From positions 1 through 57,863 of the forward strand of contig CAMDEF010000021.1 in NCBI GenBank assembly GCA_945895265.1: DNA of 57,863 nt, written 5' to 3'. This DNA comes from Bordetella parapertussis (GTDB lineage: Bacteria > Pseudomonadota > Gammaproteobacteria > Burkholderiales > Burkholderiaceae_B). The position numbers and the translations under genes were made by a program. Below are positions 36,617 to 45,848 of this stretch, in pieces. A model generated the notes under the pieces. It worked only from the letters and a program-made list of their open reading frames with translations, was not told the origin of the DNA and did no database searches. The stretch's first letter is position 1, and each line of letters opens with the position of its first letter.

Positions 36617-38686
36617 TCAAGCAAGGGTAATCAGCGCCGCGCCCTCGGCCACTTGATCCCCAACACCGTAAAGCAATTCTTTGACAGTGCCCTCGCCGGG
36701 TGCCGCAATGGTGTGCTCCATTTTCATGGCCTCCATCACCAACAACGCCTGCCCGCGCTTGACCTTGTCACCCACCGCAACGTGCACAGCAATCACCTTG
36801 CCAGGCATCGGGGCAGTCAAGCCCCCCGCAGGCTCAGACTGCCCGTCAGCCGCGTGTTTCAGAGAGTCTTTCAGTACAAGCGAGGTCATCGCACCCGACG
36901 AAAAAACATCAAAGCGCTCGCCACGCGGTACCACGGTGCCGGTGACCGCCAAGTTACCTAGCGTCAGTTCAATATTCAAAGCTGGGGTGTTGTCATCCTT
37001 GGCCGTGTTGTGATTCTCGCCCGCGTTGTAATTCTTGCCCGTGTTGTAATTCTTGCCCGTGTTGCCGCTCATGGCCAAGCGCCAACCAAACGCGTAGCGC
37101 TCGCCATCCATTTCAAGCACTTGGTCTATGCCTTGGCGATGCAAAACGCAACTGCGGGCACCTTCTTGATCCACCCAATTGAACGCACGCCGATATAAAC
37201 CATTCATGCGCCAACCGTCTGTGCGCGCCCATGGGTCGTCATTCGACACGGCCGCGGTTTCACTCAACAACAAAGCGGCCACAGCCAACGCTAAGGCCTC
37301 ACGGCTAGCTGCTGCAGGCGGTGGTAATAAGGTCGCACGCTGCCGCTCGATCAGCCCCGTATCTAAATCGCCCGCAGCAAAGGCCTGATCCGTCATCAGC
37401 CGTGTCAAAAATGCAACGTTGGTATGCACGCCAACCACCTGTGTCTGTGCCAGCGCCTGCACCATACGCGCCCGCGCCTGATCACGGTCAGCGCCCCACA
37501 CAATCAGCTTCGCAATCATCGGGTCGTAAAACGGCGAAATCGTGTCGCCCATGCGAACACCACCATCCACCCTAATGTCAGCATTGCTAAACGCCGTATG
37601 GGGCGGCAAGGCCAGATACGCGAGCGTGCCCACCGAAGGCAAAAAGTTTTTGTCTGGGTTCTCAGCATAAATACGCGCTTCGATCGAATGCCCGCAACGC
37701 GTCAGTTGCTCTTGTGTCAACGGCAAGGCCTCGCCACTCGCCACACGCAATTGCCACTCTACCAAGTCGAGCCCAGTAATCATCTCAGTAACCGGGTGTT
37801 CAACCTGCAAGCGCGTGTTCATCTCCATGAAATAAAAACGGCCGCTTGGCTCAACAATAAACTCAACGGTACCTGCACCCACATAGTTCACGGCGCGTGC
37901 CGCGGCAACTGCAGCTTCGCCCATCGCACGGCGTCGCTCTTCTGTCATGCCAGGCGCCGGCGCCTCTTCAATCACTTTTTGATGGCGCCGTTGCACTGAA
38001 CAATCACGTTCAAACAAATAGACGGCGTTACCGTGCGAATCAGCAAACACTTGGATCTCAATGTGGCGAGGCTTTTGCACATAGCGCTCGATCAAAACAC
38101 GATCATCATCAAAGCTCGAGGCAGACTCGCGCTTGCACGAAGCCAAGGCACTGGCAAAATCGTCAGCGCTCGCGACCACCCGCATCCCTTTACCGCCACC
38201 GCCTGCACTGGCCTTAATCATGACTGGGTAGCCGATGACATCAGCTTGTTGCTTTAAAAACTCAGGATCTTGGTTGTCGCCGTGATAACCAGGCACCAAC
38301 GGCACCCCGGCTTTTTCCATTAAAGTCTTTGAGGCCGACTTACTTCCCATCGCCGCGATCGCAGACGCGGGCGGGCCAACAAAACTGATCCCCGCTTTTG
38401 CACACGCGCTAGCAAAATCTGCGTTCTCAGATAAAAATCCGTAGCCCGGATGAATCGCTTGCGCACCGTGCGCGAGTGCCGCTTGCAAAATCGTTTCACT
38501 CTTCAAATAACTTTCACGCGCGGCCGACGCACCAATGTGCACCGCTGCGTCGCAACTGACGACATGCTTGGCACCCGCATCGGCATCCGAATACACCGCA
38601 ATGGTTCGGATCCCCAAGCGGCGTGCTGTTGCAGCAACACGGCAGGCAATTTCGCCGCGATTGGCAATCAATAACGTTGTAAACAC
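36617..38686 (-). CDS. mccA: Methylcrotonyl-CoA carboxylase biotin-carboxylase subunit (alpha)
   Basis: A ~689-residue biotin-dependent carboxylase alpha subunit acting in leucine breakdown (carboxylation of 3-methylcrotonyl-CoA). It has the biotin-carboxylase domain ('LLIANRGEIACRV', 'ASAGGGGKGMRVV', 'MEMNTRLQVEHPVTEMITGLDLVEWQ'), a linker domain, and a C-terminal biotinyl domain with 'VMEAMKMEHTI' (biotinylated Lys). GTG at 38686 is the likely start, since AAGGAG lies five bases before it; a TTG at 38704 is also in frame. The neighbouring mccB and ivd genes support the methylcrotonyl rather than acetyl or propionyl assignment. An unusual Asn/Lys/Gly/Tyr hexapeptide repeat interrupts the linker. 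Confidence 0.92.
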   Translation of the reverse strand: MFTTLLIANRGEIACRVAATARRLGIRTIAVYSDADAGAKHVVSCDAAVHIGASAARESYLKSETILQAALAHGAQAIHPGYGFLSENADFASACAKAGISFVGPPASAIAAMGSKSASKTLMEKAGVPLVPGYHGDNQDPEFLKQQADVIGYPVMIKASAGGGGKGMRVVASADDFASALASCKRESASSFDDDRVLIERYVQKPRHIEIQVFADSHGNAVYLFERDCSVQRRHQKVIEEAPAPGMTEERRRAMGEAAVAAARAVNYVGAGTVEFIVEPSGRFYFMEMNTRLQVEHPVTEMITGLDLVEWQLRVASGEALPLTQEQLTRCGHSIEARIYAENPDKNFLPSVGTLAYLALPPHTAFSNADIRVDGGVRMGDTISPFYDPMIAKLIVWGADRDQARARMVQALAQTQVVGVHTNVAFLTRLMTDQAFAAGDLDTGLIERQRATLLPPPAAASREALALAVAALLLSETAAVSNDDPWARTDGWRMNGLYRRAFNWVDQEGARSCVLHRQGIDQVLEMDGERYAFGWRLAMSGNTGKNYNTGKNYNAGENHNTAKDDNTPALNIELTLGNLAVTGTVVPRGERFDVFSSGAMTSLVLKDSLKHAADGQSEPAGGLTAPMPGKVIAVHVAVGDKVKRGQALLVMEAMKMEHTIAAPGEGTVKELLYGVGDQVAEGAALITLA
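37005..37066 (-). repeat. 18-bp tandem repeat inside mccA
   Basis: Three 18-base units (37005-37022, 37023-37040, 37041-37058) plus a partial fourth encode repeats of the form NTGKNY / NAGENH. Because the unit is a multiple of three, copy-number change would keep the frame. It lies between the carboxylase and biotinyl domains, where extra flexible residues may be tolerated. Confidence 0.8.
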
Positions 38687-38707
38687 AATAGCTCCTTGAT
38701 CCAACGT

Positions 38708-40315
38708 TCACATGCGGAACACGCCAAAGCGTGTGTCAGCAATCGGTGCGTTTAACGCAGCAGACAAGCCAAGCGCCAAGACACGGCGCGTATCCGAAGG
38801 CTGAATTACACCGTCATCCCACAGGCGTGCGGTGGCATAGTACGGATGTCCTTCGCGCTCATATTGCTCGCGAATCGGCGTTTTAAATTCGTTTTCTTCA
38901 TCGGCCGACCATTGCGCGCCTTTCGATTCAACGGCTTCGCGCTTAAGCGTTGCCAGCACACTGGCCGCCTGTTCGCCACCCATGACTGAGATACGCGCGT
39001 TGGGCCACATCACCAACAATCGTGGCGAAAAAGCCCGGCCGCACATGCCATAGTTACCGGCACCAAACGACCCACCGATAATGACGGTGAACTTTGGTAC
39101 TGCAACAGTTGACACGGCTGTCACCAATTTGGCGCCGTGTCGGGCAATCCCTTCGTTTTCGTATTTGCGGCCCACCATGAAGCCCGTAATATTTTGTAAA
39201 AACACGAGTGGGATTTTGCGTTGACCGCAAAGCTCAATAAAGTGTGCGCCCTTTTGTGCCGACTCTGAAAACAAGATACCGTTGTTCGCCACAATGCCAA
39301 CGGGCATACCTTCGATATGGGCAAAGCCCGTCACCAGCGTCGTGCCAAACCGCGCTTTAAATTCATCAAACTCAGAGCCATCGACAATGCGCGCGATGAT
39401 CTCACGCACGTCATACGGCTTGCGCGTATCGGCCGGCACAATGCCATTCACTTCACGCATGTCGTAAGCAGGCGGTACGCTCTTTTTCAGCGCTAACTGT
39501 GCGGGCTTAATCCGATTTAAACGACCCACCGCATCGCGCGCAAGCGCCAACGCATGGTGATCGTTCGCAGCAAGATGATCAGCCACCCCAGATAAACGCG
39601 TGTGCACATCACCGCCACCAAGATCCTCGGTTGAAACGACTTCTCCGGTCGCCGCCTTGACCAGCGGCGGCCCACCTAAAAAGATGGTGCCTTGATTACG
39701 CACAATAATCGACTCGTCACTCATGGCGGGCACATAGGCGCCCCCTGCGGTGCACGAGCCCATCACAACTGCGATTTGCGCGATGCCCTGAGCCGACATA
39801 TTGGCTTGATTAAAAAAGATCCGGCCAAAATGATCACGATCTGGAAACACATCCTCTTGACGCGGCAGGTTTGCACCACCCGAGTCCACCAGATACACAC
39901 ACGGCAAATTATTTTGCTGCGCGATCTCTTGAGCACGCAGATGCTTTTTGACCGTTAATGGGTAGTAGGTGCCACCCTTCACCGTCGCATCGTTGCACAC
40001 GATCACACACTCAACGCCAGAGATTCGTCCGATACCTGTGATGAGACCCGCGCCTGGAGATTCGCCGTTGTACAGCCCATGCGCCGCCAATGGGGATAGC
40101 TCTAAAAATGGCGTGCCTGGGTCAAGCAGCTGCTCGACGCGATCGCGTGGTAACAATTTGCCGCGACCTATGTGCTTCTGACGCGCCTGCTCGGTGCCGC
40201 CTAACGCGGTTTGCTCTAACTGCTTTTGCAAATCATCAATCTGCGCCTGCATCGCCAACGTATTTTGCGCAAACTCCGGCGAGCGCGTATTAATCAGGGA
40301 TTCAATTTTTGGCAT
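38708..40315 (-). CDS. mccB: Methylcrotonyl-CoA carboxylase carboxyltransferase subunit (beta)
   Basis: A 535-residue acyl-CoA carboxyltransferase. It has two crotonase-fold halves, with '[50 protein letters not shown]' in the first and '[51 protein letters not shown]' in the second, both matching MccB closely. It transfers carboxyl from biotin on MccA to 3-methylcrotonyl-CoA. It is 31 bases after the isovaleryl-CoA dehydrogenase gene and ends about 21 bases before the mccA start. The order is ivd-mccB-mccA on the reverse strand. The methylglutaconyl-CoA hydratase gene (liuC) often found between the two carboxylase genes is absent. Confidence 0.94.
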   Translation of the reverse strand: MPKIESLINTRSPEFAQNTLAMQAQIDDLQKQLEQTALGGTEQARQKHIGRGKLLPRDRVEQLLDPGTPFLELSPLAAHGLYNGESPGAGLITGIGRISGVECVIVCNDATVKGGTYYPLTVKKHLRAQEIAQQNNLPCVYLVDSGGANLPRQEDVFPDRDHFGRIFFNQANMSAQGIAQIAVVMGSCTAGGAYVPAMSDESIIVRNQGTIFLGGPPLVKAATGEVVSTEDLGGGDVHTRLSGVADHLAANDHHALALARDAVGRLNRIKPAQLALKKSVPPAYDMREVNGIVPADTRKPYDVREIIARIVDGSEFDEFKARFGTTLVTGFAHIEGMPVGIVANNGILFSESAQKGAHFIELCGQRKIPLVFLQNITGFMVGRKYENEGIARHGAKLVTAVSTVAVPKFTVIIGGSFGAGNYGMCGRAFSPRLLVMWPNARISVMGGEQAASVLATLKREAVESKGAQWSADEENEFKTPIREQYEREGHPYYATARLWDDGVIQPSDTRRVLALGLSAALNAPIADTRFGVFRM

Positions 40316-40346
40316 GTCTCTCGACCTTTGACCTTGTATTTTTTCT

Positions 40347-41525
40347 TCACATTGTTTCGTTAAAGAGCTCGCGACCGATCAGCATGCGGCGAATCTCACT
40401 CGTGCCTGCGCCAATTTCGTAGAGCTTGGCATCACGCCAATAGCGGCCTAACGGGTAGTCGTTGATGTAGCCATTGCCGCCAAAGATCTGGATGCCTTCA
40501 CCCGCCATCCATGTTGCTTTTTCGGCGCAATACAAGATCACCGCCGCGCAGTCTTTGCGGATTTGACGCACGTGTTCGCTTCCTAGCTTGTCAAGATTTT
40601 TTCCAACCGTATAACAAAACGCGCGGGATGCCTGCAAGGTCGTATACATATCGGCAACTTTGCCTTGAATCAATTGAAACTCACCAATTGACTGGCCAAA
40701 CTGCTTGCGATCGTGGATGTATGGGATCACCTGATCCATCACGGCTTGCATGATGCCGATGGGCCCTGCGGCTAAGACGGCGCGTTCATAATCCAGACCA
40801 CTCATCAACACGCGTACACCACCATTCACTTCGCCTAGTACGTGGTCACCGGGGATCAAACAGTTTTCAAACAATAACTCACCCGTGTGACTGCCACGCA
40901 TCCCCAGCTTGTCAAGTTGCTGCGCGATGCTAAAGCCCGGCATACCTTTTTCGATCAGAAATGCCGTGACGCCACGCGCGTTTGCCTCAGGATCAGTCTT
41001 GGCATACACCACCAACGTGTCGGCGTCGGGCCCATTGGTGATCCACATCTTGGTGCCGTTCAACACGTAATCGGAGCCCTTGGGTGTGGCGCGCAATTTC
41101 ATACTCACCACATCCGAGCCCGCGCCGGACTCGCTCATCGCAAGCGCACCAATATGCTCGCCCGTTAGTAACTGTGGCAGGTATTTTTTCTTTTGCGCAA
41201 CGCTGCCATTGCGATGAATCTGGTTCACGCACAGGTTAGAGTGCGCACCGTATGAGAGACCAATCGACGCACTGGCGCGCGAAATTTCTTCCATCACGAT
41301 CATGTGTGCCAAGTAGCCCATGTTGGTACCGCCGTACTCTTCGCTGACCGTCATCCCCATCAGCCCAAGCTCACCCATTTTTTGCCATAAGTGCATCGGA
41401 AACTGATCGTCGCGATCGGTTTGCGCGGCCAAGGGTGCGATCTCATGCTTTGCAAAATCTTGCACCGCATGTCGCAACATCTCAATGTCTTCACCTAATT
41501 CGAAATTTAAGCCTGGTAAATCCAC
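40347..41525 (-). CDS. ivd: Isovaleryl-CoA dehydrogenase
   Basis: A 392-residue acyl-CoA dehydrogenase, also called liuA. It oxidises isovaleryl-CoA to 3-methylcrotonyl-CoA using FAD in leucine degradation. Visible are '[19 protein letters not shown]' (FAD/substrate site), '[18 protein letters not shown]', '[18 protein letters not shown]', where the Glu is the catalytic base position typical of isovaleryl enzymes, and the C-terminal '[34 protein letters not shown]'. It is the first gene of the ivd-mccB-mccA operon. A LiuR-like palindrome lies 27 bases upstream. Confidence 0.95.
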   Translation of the reverse strand: MDLPGLNFELGEDIEMLRHAVQDFAKHEIAPLAAQTDRDDQFPMHLWQKMGELGLMGMTVSEEYGGTNMGYLAHMIVMEEISRASASIGLSYGAHSNLCVNQIHRNGSVAQKKKYLPQLLTGEHIGALAMSESGAGSDVVSMKLRATPKGSDYVLNGTKMWITNGPDADTLVVYAKTDPEANARGVTAFLIEKGMPGFSIAQQLDKLGMRGSHTGELLFENCLIPGDHVLGEVNGGVRVLMSGLDYERAVLAAGPIGIMQAVMDQVIPYIHDRKQFGQSIGEFQLIQGKVADMYTTLQASRAFCYTVGKNLDKLGSEHVRQIRKDCAAVILYCAEKATWMAGEGIQIFGGNGYINDYPLGRYWRDAKLYEIGAGTSEIRRMLIGRELFNETM

Positions 41526-41551
41526 TGTCGTCTCCCGTCAGAATCATCTAG

Positions 41552-41566
41552 TTTACGTTTACGTAA
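41552..41566. promoter_or_regulatory. LiuR-like operator in divergent promoter region
   Basis: TTTACGTTTACGTAA contains the palindrome TTACG-N4-CGTAA, which resembles the site recognised by the MerR-family regulator LiuR of proteobacterial leucine-degradation operons. It lies between ivd (reverse) and the MBL-fold gene (forward) and could control both. No liuR gene is in the window. Confidence 0.6.
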
Positions 41567-41624
41567 GCGTCATTGCACATTATGATGCTCTGATCATACC
41601 GTCAAGCCCGGAGACAAAGTACCG

Positions 41625-42686
41625 ATGAATCACCTTGAACAACAACTACAATATCCCTTAGGGGACACCCTGCCGGGCGCGGGGATCACCCTTGAGGTCG
41701 CACCTGGTGTACGCTGGATCAGAATGCCGCTTCCTTTTGTACTTGATCACATCAACCTATGGCTCTTGCGCGACAATATCGATGGCAAAGAGGGTTGGAC
41801 CATCGTGGATTGCGGTGTAAGCAACGACCAAGTCAAAGGGCTCTGGGACGACATTTTTCGTACTCAGCTCGACGGCCTGCCTGTGCTTCGTCTCATCGTC
41901 ACACACATGCACCCCGATCACATTGGCCTGGCCTATTGGTTATGTGAGCGCTGGAACATCCCGATTCACATCAGTATGACCGATTACATGACCGCTCAGG
42001 CTTGGTCCCAACGCACAGACGGCGGGGCAACGGGTGGTGAACGCACCGCGCAACATCTCATGCGCCACGGCATGGTTGATCCAGATTCGATTCAACAAAT
42101 TCGCGACCGCGCCTCGCACTATCCGGGGCTCGTGCCCCGGGTACCACCCGCGTTCGTACGCATCATGCACGGTTCAACCTTTCGCATCAACGGGCACCTC
42201 TGGAGCGCTATCGCAGGCTACGGCCACGCACCAGAACACATGTCACTTTATTGCGATGACAAAAAGGTTTTAATTTCGGGTGATATGGTACTGCCCCGAA
42301 TTTCAACCAATATCAGCGTGTTTGATTACGAGCCGATGGGCAACCCCCTGCCTCTCTATCTAAACTCGTTACATGCTTACGATCACCTGCCAGACGACAC
42401 CTTGGTGTTGCCCTCGCACGGGCGCCCCTTCACTGGCTTACACGTACGTACCGCGCAGCAACACACGCACCACGCCGACCGCTTGGCAGAGGTCTATACC
42501 GCTTGCGTCGTACCTCAATCAACAACCGATATTCTGCCTCTGATGTTTAAGCGCAAGCTCGACTTGCACCAAACAACGTTTGCGATGGGCGAGGCGGCTG
42601 CGCATTTACACGCCTTGTATTTTGAAGAAAAACTTACCCGTGAGCTGTGCACCGATGGCATCATACGGTTTACTCAAAAACAATAA
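41625..42686 (+). CDS. MBL-fold metallo-hydrolase
   Basis: A 353-residue metallo-beta-lactamase-fold protein. The zinc motif 'THMHPDHIGLAYWL' has the H-x-H-x-D-H form. Further ligands are expected at 'GYGHAPEHMSLY' (His), 'LISGDMVLPRI' (Asp) and 'LPSHGRPF' (His). The C-terminal ~90 residues form a helical extension seen in MBL hydrolases acting on CoA or glutathione thioesters. Its position opposite ivd, sharing the LiuR-like site, suggests a role in branched-chain acyl-CoA metabolism, perhaps as a thioesterase; this is inference. No signal peptide. A 'CCCGGAG' stretch serves as ribosome site. Confidence 0.85.
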   Translation: MNHLEQQLQYPLGDTLPGAGITLEVAPGVRWIRMPLPFVLDHINLWLLRDNIDGKEGWTIVDCGVSNDQVKGLWDDIFRTQLDGLPVLRLIVTHMHPDHIGLAYWLCERWNIPIHISMTDYMTAQAWSQRTDGGATGGERTAQHLMRHGMVDPDSIQQIRDRASHYPGLVPRVPPAFVRIMHGSTFRINGHLWSAIAGYGHAPEHMSLYCDDKKVLISGDMVLPRISTNISVFDYEPMGNPLPLYLNSLHAYDHLPDDTLVLPSHGRPFTGLHVRTAQQHTHHADRLAEVYTACVVPQSTTDILPLMFKRKLDLHQTTFAMGEAAAHLHALYFEEKLTRELCTDGIIRFTQKQ

Positions 42687-42718
42687 GCGACTCGCTTGAT
42701 CTTGACTAAGGATTTATC

Positions 42719-43906
42719 TTGACCACTCACCATCTAGATACTCGCCTACTGCATATTGGTGCCGCCGAGTTCGATCCTGAAACCGGCACAGCGCCGGTCA
42801 GCATCCCAGCAATTCGTACCAGCACTGTGCGGTTTAAAAATCTCGAGGTGCTTGACCGCGCCCTCACTAAGCGTGCGGCAGGCGAGCGGGTCGTTACCTA
42901 TGGTATCGCTGGGCTTGACACCCATCGCGCCCTTGAAGAAGTCTTCATGCAGCTCGAAGGCGGCAGCTATTGCGTGCTCGCGCCCTCAGGCCTGTCAGCC
43001 ATCAGCATCGCGTTTCTAGCCTTGCTCAGTACTGGCGATCATATGCTGGTGTCTGACTGCGTCTATGGCCCAGTGCGCACCGTTGACCAAACGTTGCTAA
43101 GTCGTCTGGGGATTTCAGTCACGTATTTTTCTAGTCAAGATCAAATTTCAGAGTTGGTGCAGCCCAACACCAAAATGATCTACGTTGAGTCGCCTGGTTC
43201 GCTACTCTTTGAAATGCTCGACATGCCCGCGCTATCAAAAATCGCGCAACAGCATGGCTTAATTTTGGCAACGGACAACACGTGGGGCTCGGGCTACATC
43301 TATAAGCCGCTTATGCTTGGCGCTGATGTCTCAATTGTGGCTGGTACCAAATATATCGCAGGCCACTCTGATGTCATGCTAGGTGCCATCATTGTCAAAG
43401 ATGAAAAAATTGCTGCGCGGATTCACGCGACTCAGTACGCCTTGGGCAACTCTTTGAGCGCAGATGATGCTTGGCTATCCTTGCGCGGTGTCAAAACAAT
43501 GGCTGTACGCATGGCGCAGCACGCGCGCAACACCCGCGAAGTCAGTGGATTTTTAGACTCTCGTCCCGAAGTCGTACGCATCTTTGACCCAGCCTGGCAT
43601 AAAGACCCGGGCCATGCGTTGTGGCAGCGCGACTGCACTGGTGCAAACGGTATGTTAGCGATTGAGCTGAATTGCCCTGCGCTTGCTGCCAAACCCTTTG
43701 TCGATGCCTTAACCTTGTTCGGTATTGGTTTTTCGTGGGGCGGGTTCGAGAGTCTTGTGCAGTGGGTCAACCCGGCGGTGCTTACAAACCACACCTATTG
43801 GAAGGGCAAGGACCACGCCCTAATTCGTCTGCACATTGGCCTTGAGTCACCGCGTGATCTGATCGAAGACCTGACTCAGGCCTTTGGTAAGATTCAGCGC
43901 AGCTGA
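42719..43906 (+). CDS. metC: Cystathionine beta-lyase
   Basis: A 395-residue PLP enzyme of the Cys/Met metabolism family. It has 'YGIAGLDTHRALEEVFMQLEGG' near the N-terminus and 'ATDNTWGSGYIYKPLMLGADVSIVAGTKYIAGHSDVMLGAI', with the PLP-binding Lys in 'GTKYIAGHSD'. 'SWGGFESLVQW' and 'IRLHIGLESPRDLIEDL' complete the MetC signature. It splits cystathionine to homocysteine, ammonia and pyruvate. The start is a TTG at 42719 with AAGGA seven bases upstream; no ATG is available nearby. It lies 32 bases after the MBL gene, so the two may be cotranscribed. Confidence 0.92.
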   Translation: MTTHHLDTRLLHIGAAEFDPETGTAPVSIPAIRTSTVRFKNLEVLDRALTKRAAGERVVTYGIAGLDTHRALEEVFMQLEGGSYCVLAPSGLSAISIAFLALLSTGDHMLVSDCVYGPVRTVDQTLLSRLGISVTYFSSQDQISELVQPNTKMIYVESPGSLLFEMLDMPALSKIAQQHGLILATDNTWGSGYIYKPLMLGADVSIVAGTKYIAGHSDVMLGAIIVKDEKIAARIHATQYALGNSLSADDAWLSLRGVKTMAVRMAQHARNTREVSGFLDSRPEVVRIFDPAWHKDPGHALWQRDCTGANGMLAIELNCPALAAKPFVDALTLFGIGFSWGGFESLVQWVNPAVLTNHTYWKGKDHALIRLHIGLESPRDLIEDLTQAFGKIQRS

Positions 43907-43980
43907 AAAGTTACACAAACAATCTGTCCATAACAATTTTTCACGCGACGCACCGCAATCATCAGGCGCGCGATGCCCAA

Positions 43981-43994
43981 CCTTTTATAAAAGG
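43981..43994 (+). promoter_or_regulatory. Palindrome covering the ribosome site of the DUF1330 gene
   Basis: CCTTTTATAAAAGG is a perfect 14-base palindrome whose right arm contains the AAGG of the ribosome site for the ATG at 44001. In RNA the arms could pair (CCUUU with AAAGG) and partly hide the site, as in simple RNA thermometers. The stem is short, so this may be incidental. Confidence 0.4.
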
Positions 43995-44000
43995 ATTTTT

Positions 44001-44303
44001 ATGAGTTCACCCAAAGGCTATGTATTTGTTGAACTGGTCGTACGCGATCCAGAAAACTTCAAGAATCAATATCAAGTCCGCTCAACCGCTGCTGTCGCTG
44101 GGTTTGGCGGTAAGTTTCTAGTGCGTGGCGGCGCTGTGTCAATTAAGACCGGCCCCTCTGACGAGCGTCGTCGTGTCTTGATCGAATTCGAAAGCTACGA
44201 GAAAGCGCTAGCGTGGTACGACTCACCTCTGTCGCAAGAAGCAAAAACCTATCGTGATCAGTTCGCTCACGTGATCACGTTTTATGTGATTCAAGGCGCT
44301 TAA
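44001..44303 (+). CDS. DUF1330 family protein
   Basis: A 100-residue soluble protein of the DUF1330 family, a ferredoxin-like alpha/beta-barrel fold: 'GYVFVELVVRDPENFKNQYQVRSTAAVAGFGGKFLVRGG' and 'RRRVLIEFESYEKALAWYDSPLSQEAKTYRDQFA', typical of the family. Function is unknown; related dimeric barrels act as small oxygenases or isomerases. The frame is open further upstream into the metC end, but the ATG at 44001 with AAGGA seven to eight bases before it and the domain boundary decide the start. It ends before a strong terminator shared with dsbA. Confidence 0.88.
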   Translation: MSSPKGYVFVELVVRDPENFKNQYQVRSTAAVAGFGGKFLVRGGAVSIKTGPSDERRRVLIEFESYEKALAWYDSPLSQEAKTYRDQFAHVITFYVIQGA

Positions 44304-44390
44304 CGCACCAGCTCGTCGCCCTGAATCCTTGGCGTCTTAAGACGCTGTGGCATGTGAGGTGTTGATGGGCGTAGCTTCTGGTATTTCTAT

Positions 44391-44463
44391 GTGGCAATGC
44401 GCATTAAAGGCGTCATTGCCACGTTTGAAAATAAAAATGCAGCGCCACGGCGCTGCATTTTTC
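44391..44463 (+). ncRNA. Candidate small RNA or double hairpin
   Basis: A 9-bp perfect stem (44391-44399 with 44414-44422), extendable by three pairs past a one-base bulge, is followed by an A/T-rich linker (TTTGAAAATAAAA) and then an intrinsic terminator. Hairpin, Hfq-like linker and terminator with T-tail is a common sRNA layout. A TTGATG -35-like element lies at 44362-44367, but the -10 is poor. It may instead be a double terminator for the DUF1330 gene. Confidence 0.35.
44433..44462. terminator. Strong bidirectional intrinsic terminator
   Basis: A 14-bp perfect stem (44433-44446 with 44449-44462), including a GC core GCAGCGCC/GGCGCTGC and flanked by A5 and T5, gives T-tails in both directions. 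It separates the forward DUF1330 gene from the converging dsbA gene. Confidence 0.85.
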
Positions 44464-44486
44464 AAAGATATTTTCTACCAGCTTTT

Positions 44487-45128
44487 TTATTTTGCACGAA
44501 GCTGTTTGATCAAACTATCTGTCACGTCAATCGTTTCTTGGTAACCACCCGCCTCTGAAGGCGAAGTTAAAAAGCGACCACCTACAGCCATTGAGGGTGT
44601 GCCCTGAACCTTGTAAGCGCCTACAAGTTGATCCGCACGACCACTTTTTGACATCACACCAAACGAGTCGAACACGCTTTCAAATTTTGCACGATCAACC
44701 CCTTGTGCTGCAACCCAAGCAACAATGTCAGGCTTGGTAAACAACCGCTTTTTATCGTCGTGAATCGCATTAAACACTTTTCCGTGTAAATCTAAGCGAT
44801 CAAGTGCCTCGAGCGAATAATACAGTTGTTGCAGAGGCTTCATGCTGGCGTTAAACGCTACAGGTACACGTTTAACGATCACATCAGACGGAACTTTTTT
44901 TGACCACTTTTCTAACAGCGGCTCAAGCACGGCGCAATGAGAACACGCGTATGAAAAAAATTCGAGGACTTCTGTTTTGCCTGGCTCGGTAGGCTGCGCA
45001 GGGCTCACCTCAAGGTACCTCGCCTTGGCCGCAGCCGGCATGCCCTGCGTCAAACCGGGCGCTGAAAACAACAGGGCTGTAGCCGCCATCAGCACACCAA
45101 GTGTTCGGACCAACAAAGCTATCTTCAT
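44487..45128 (-). CDS. dsbA: Thiol:disulfide interchange protein DsbA
   Basis: A 213-residue periplasmic oxidoreductase that introduces disulfide bonds into exported proteins. A signal peptide covers the first ~28 residues ('[24 protein letters not shown]'). The thioredoxin-fold active site is '[14 protein letters not shown]' (C-S-H-C), and the cis-proline is in '[13 protein letters not shown]'. It follows the SPOR-domain gene by 39 bases in the order argS-SPOR-dsbA, as in relatives such as Bordetella. The strong terminator at 44433-44462 lies downstream. Confidence 0.95.
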   Translation of the reverse strand: MKIALLVRTLGVLMAATALLFSAPGLTQGMPAAAKARYLEVSPAQPTEPGKTEVLEFFSYACSHCAVLEPLLEKWSKKVPSDVIVKRVPVAFNASMKPLQQLYYSLEALDRLDLHGKVFNAIHDDKKRLFTKPDIVAWVAAQGVDRAKFESVFDSFGVMSKSGRADQLVGAYKVQGTPSMAVGGRFLTSPSEAGGYQETIDVTDSLIKQLRAK

Positions 45129-45167
45129 CTCTTGCCCATCCTAAAAAATAAAACCTGTAAAAATACC

Positions 45168-45839
45168 TTACTGTCGCACAACCGCGGTTGGGATTTTTTC
45201 TTGCCCAAGTCGTGTGCGTGTCTGATTCATATCGTCGATTCGGGCAAACGGACCAACCCTCACGCGGTTGACCTGTAAACCATTGACCTCTGCTCGCTGT
45301 ATTTCAACTGACATCCCCATCAACAAAATCTTTGCACGTAAGGCCTCGGCGTCTTCGAGCACTCTGAACGAACCAACTTGCAGAAAATAAGGGCCGCTGG
45401 CTGGCGCTGTTGCGCTACTGGGCGCGGTCGAAGTGACGGGTGCAACCGGCGCAGGTTCAGAGCGCGCAGTTGGACGTGGCTGCGACTGTTGGGTCGAAGG
45501 GGCTGGCGTGAGCGTCGCGATCAACGCCCCTAGCGCGTCGGGTGCCGCCGTTGGACGCGACGATGACGTCGCAGGAGTTTCTCCGGTCGGTTGGTCAGGC
45601 GAGCTTGGTGCAGTCACAGGCCCCGTGCCTCGCCCAGCTAAACCCGCATTCGGGTCTGGTGCGTTTCGCGGATCAACCGTACTCGTGGCCTCTGGCGAAC
45701 GACTGGCTTTATCGACAAACGGCATCGGCGACTTAATCACGTAAAAGGCCACAGCAACCGCAGCAATCAACCCAATCAACAGCCCAGCCAACACCCCGTA
45801 GAGCGTGCTGCCACCACCAGAAGATTTTTGTTTAGCCAT
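45168..45839 (-). CDS. SPOR-domain membrane protein (FtsN-like)
   Basis: A 223-residue inner-membrane protein. A short cytoplasmic N-terminus is followed by one transmembrane helix (about residues 12-34, 'TLYGVLAGLLIGLIAAVAVAFYVI'), then a long Pro/Ala/Ser/Thr-rich periplasmic linker (about 40-145). The C-terminal ~75 residues form a SPOR domain ('PYFLQVGSFRVLEDAEALRAKILLMGMSVEIQ', 'RVRVGPFARIDDMNQTRTRLGQE'). SPOR domains bind glycan strands lacking stem peptides at the division septum. It lies nine bases behind argS and is probably cotranscribed with argS and dsbA. Confidence 0.9.
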   Translation of the reverse strand: MAKQKSSGGGSTLYGVLAGLLIGLIAAVAVAFYVIKSPMPFVDKASRSPEATSTVDPRNAPDPNAGLAGRGTGPVTAPSSPDQPTGETPATSSSRPTAAPDALGALIATLTPAPSTQQSQPRPTARSEPAPVAPVTSTAPSSATAPASGPYFLQVGSFRVLEDAEALRAKILLMGMSVEIQRAEVNGLQVNRVRVGPFARIDDMNQTRTRLGQEKIPTAVVRQ

Positions 45840-45848
45840 GAAGTAATC

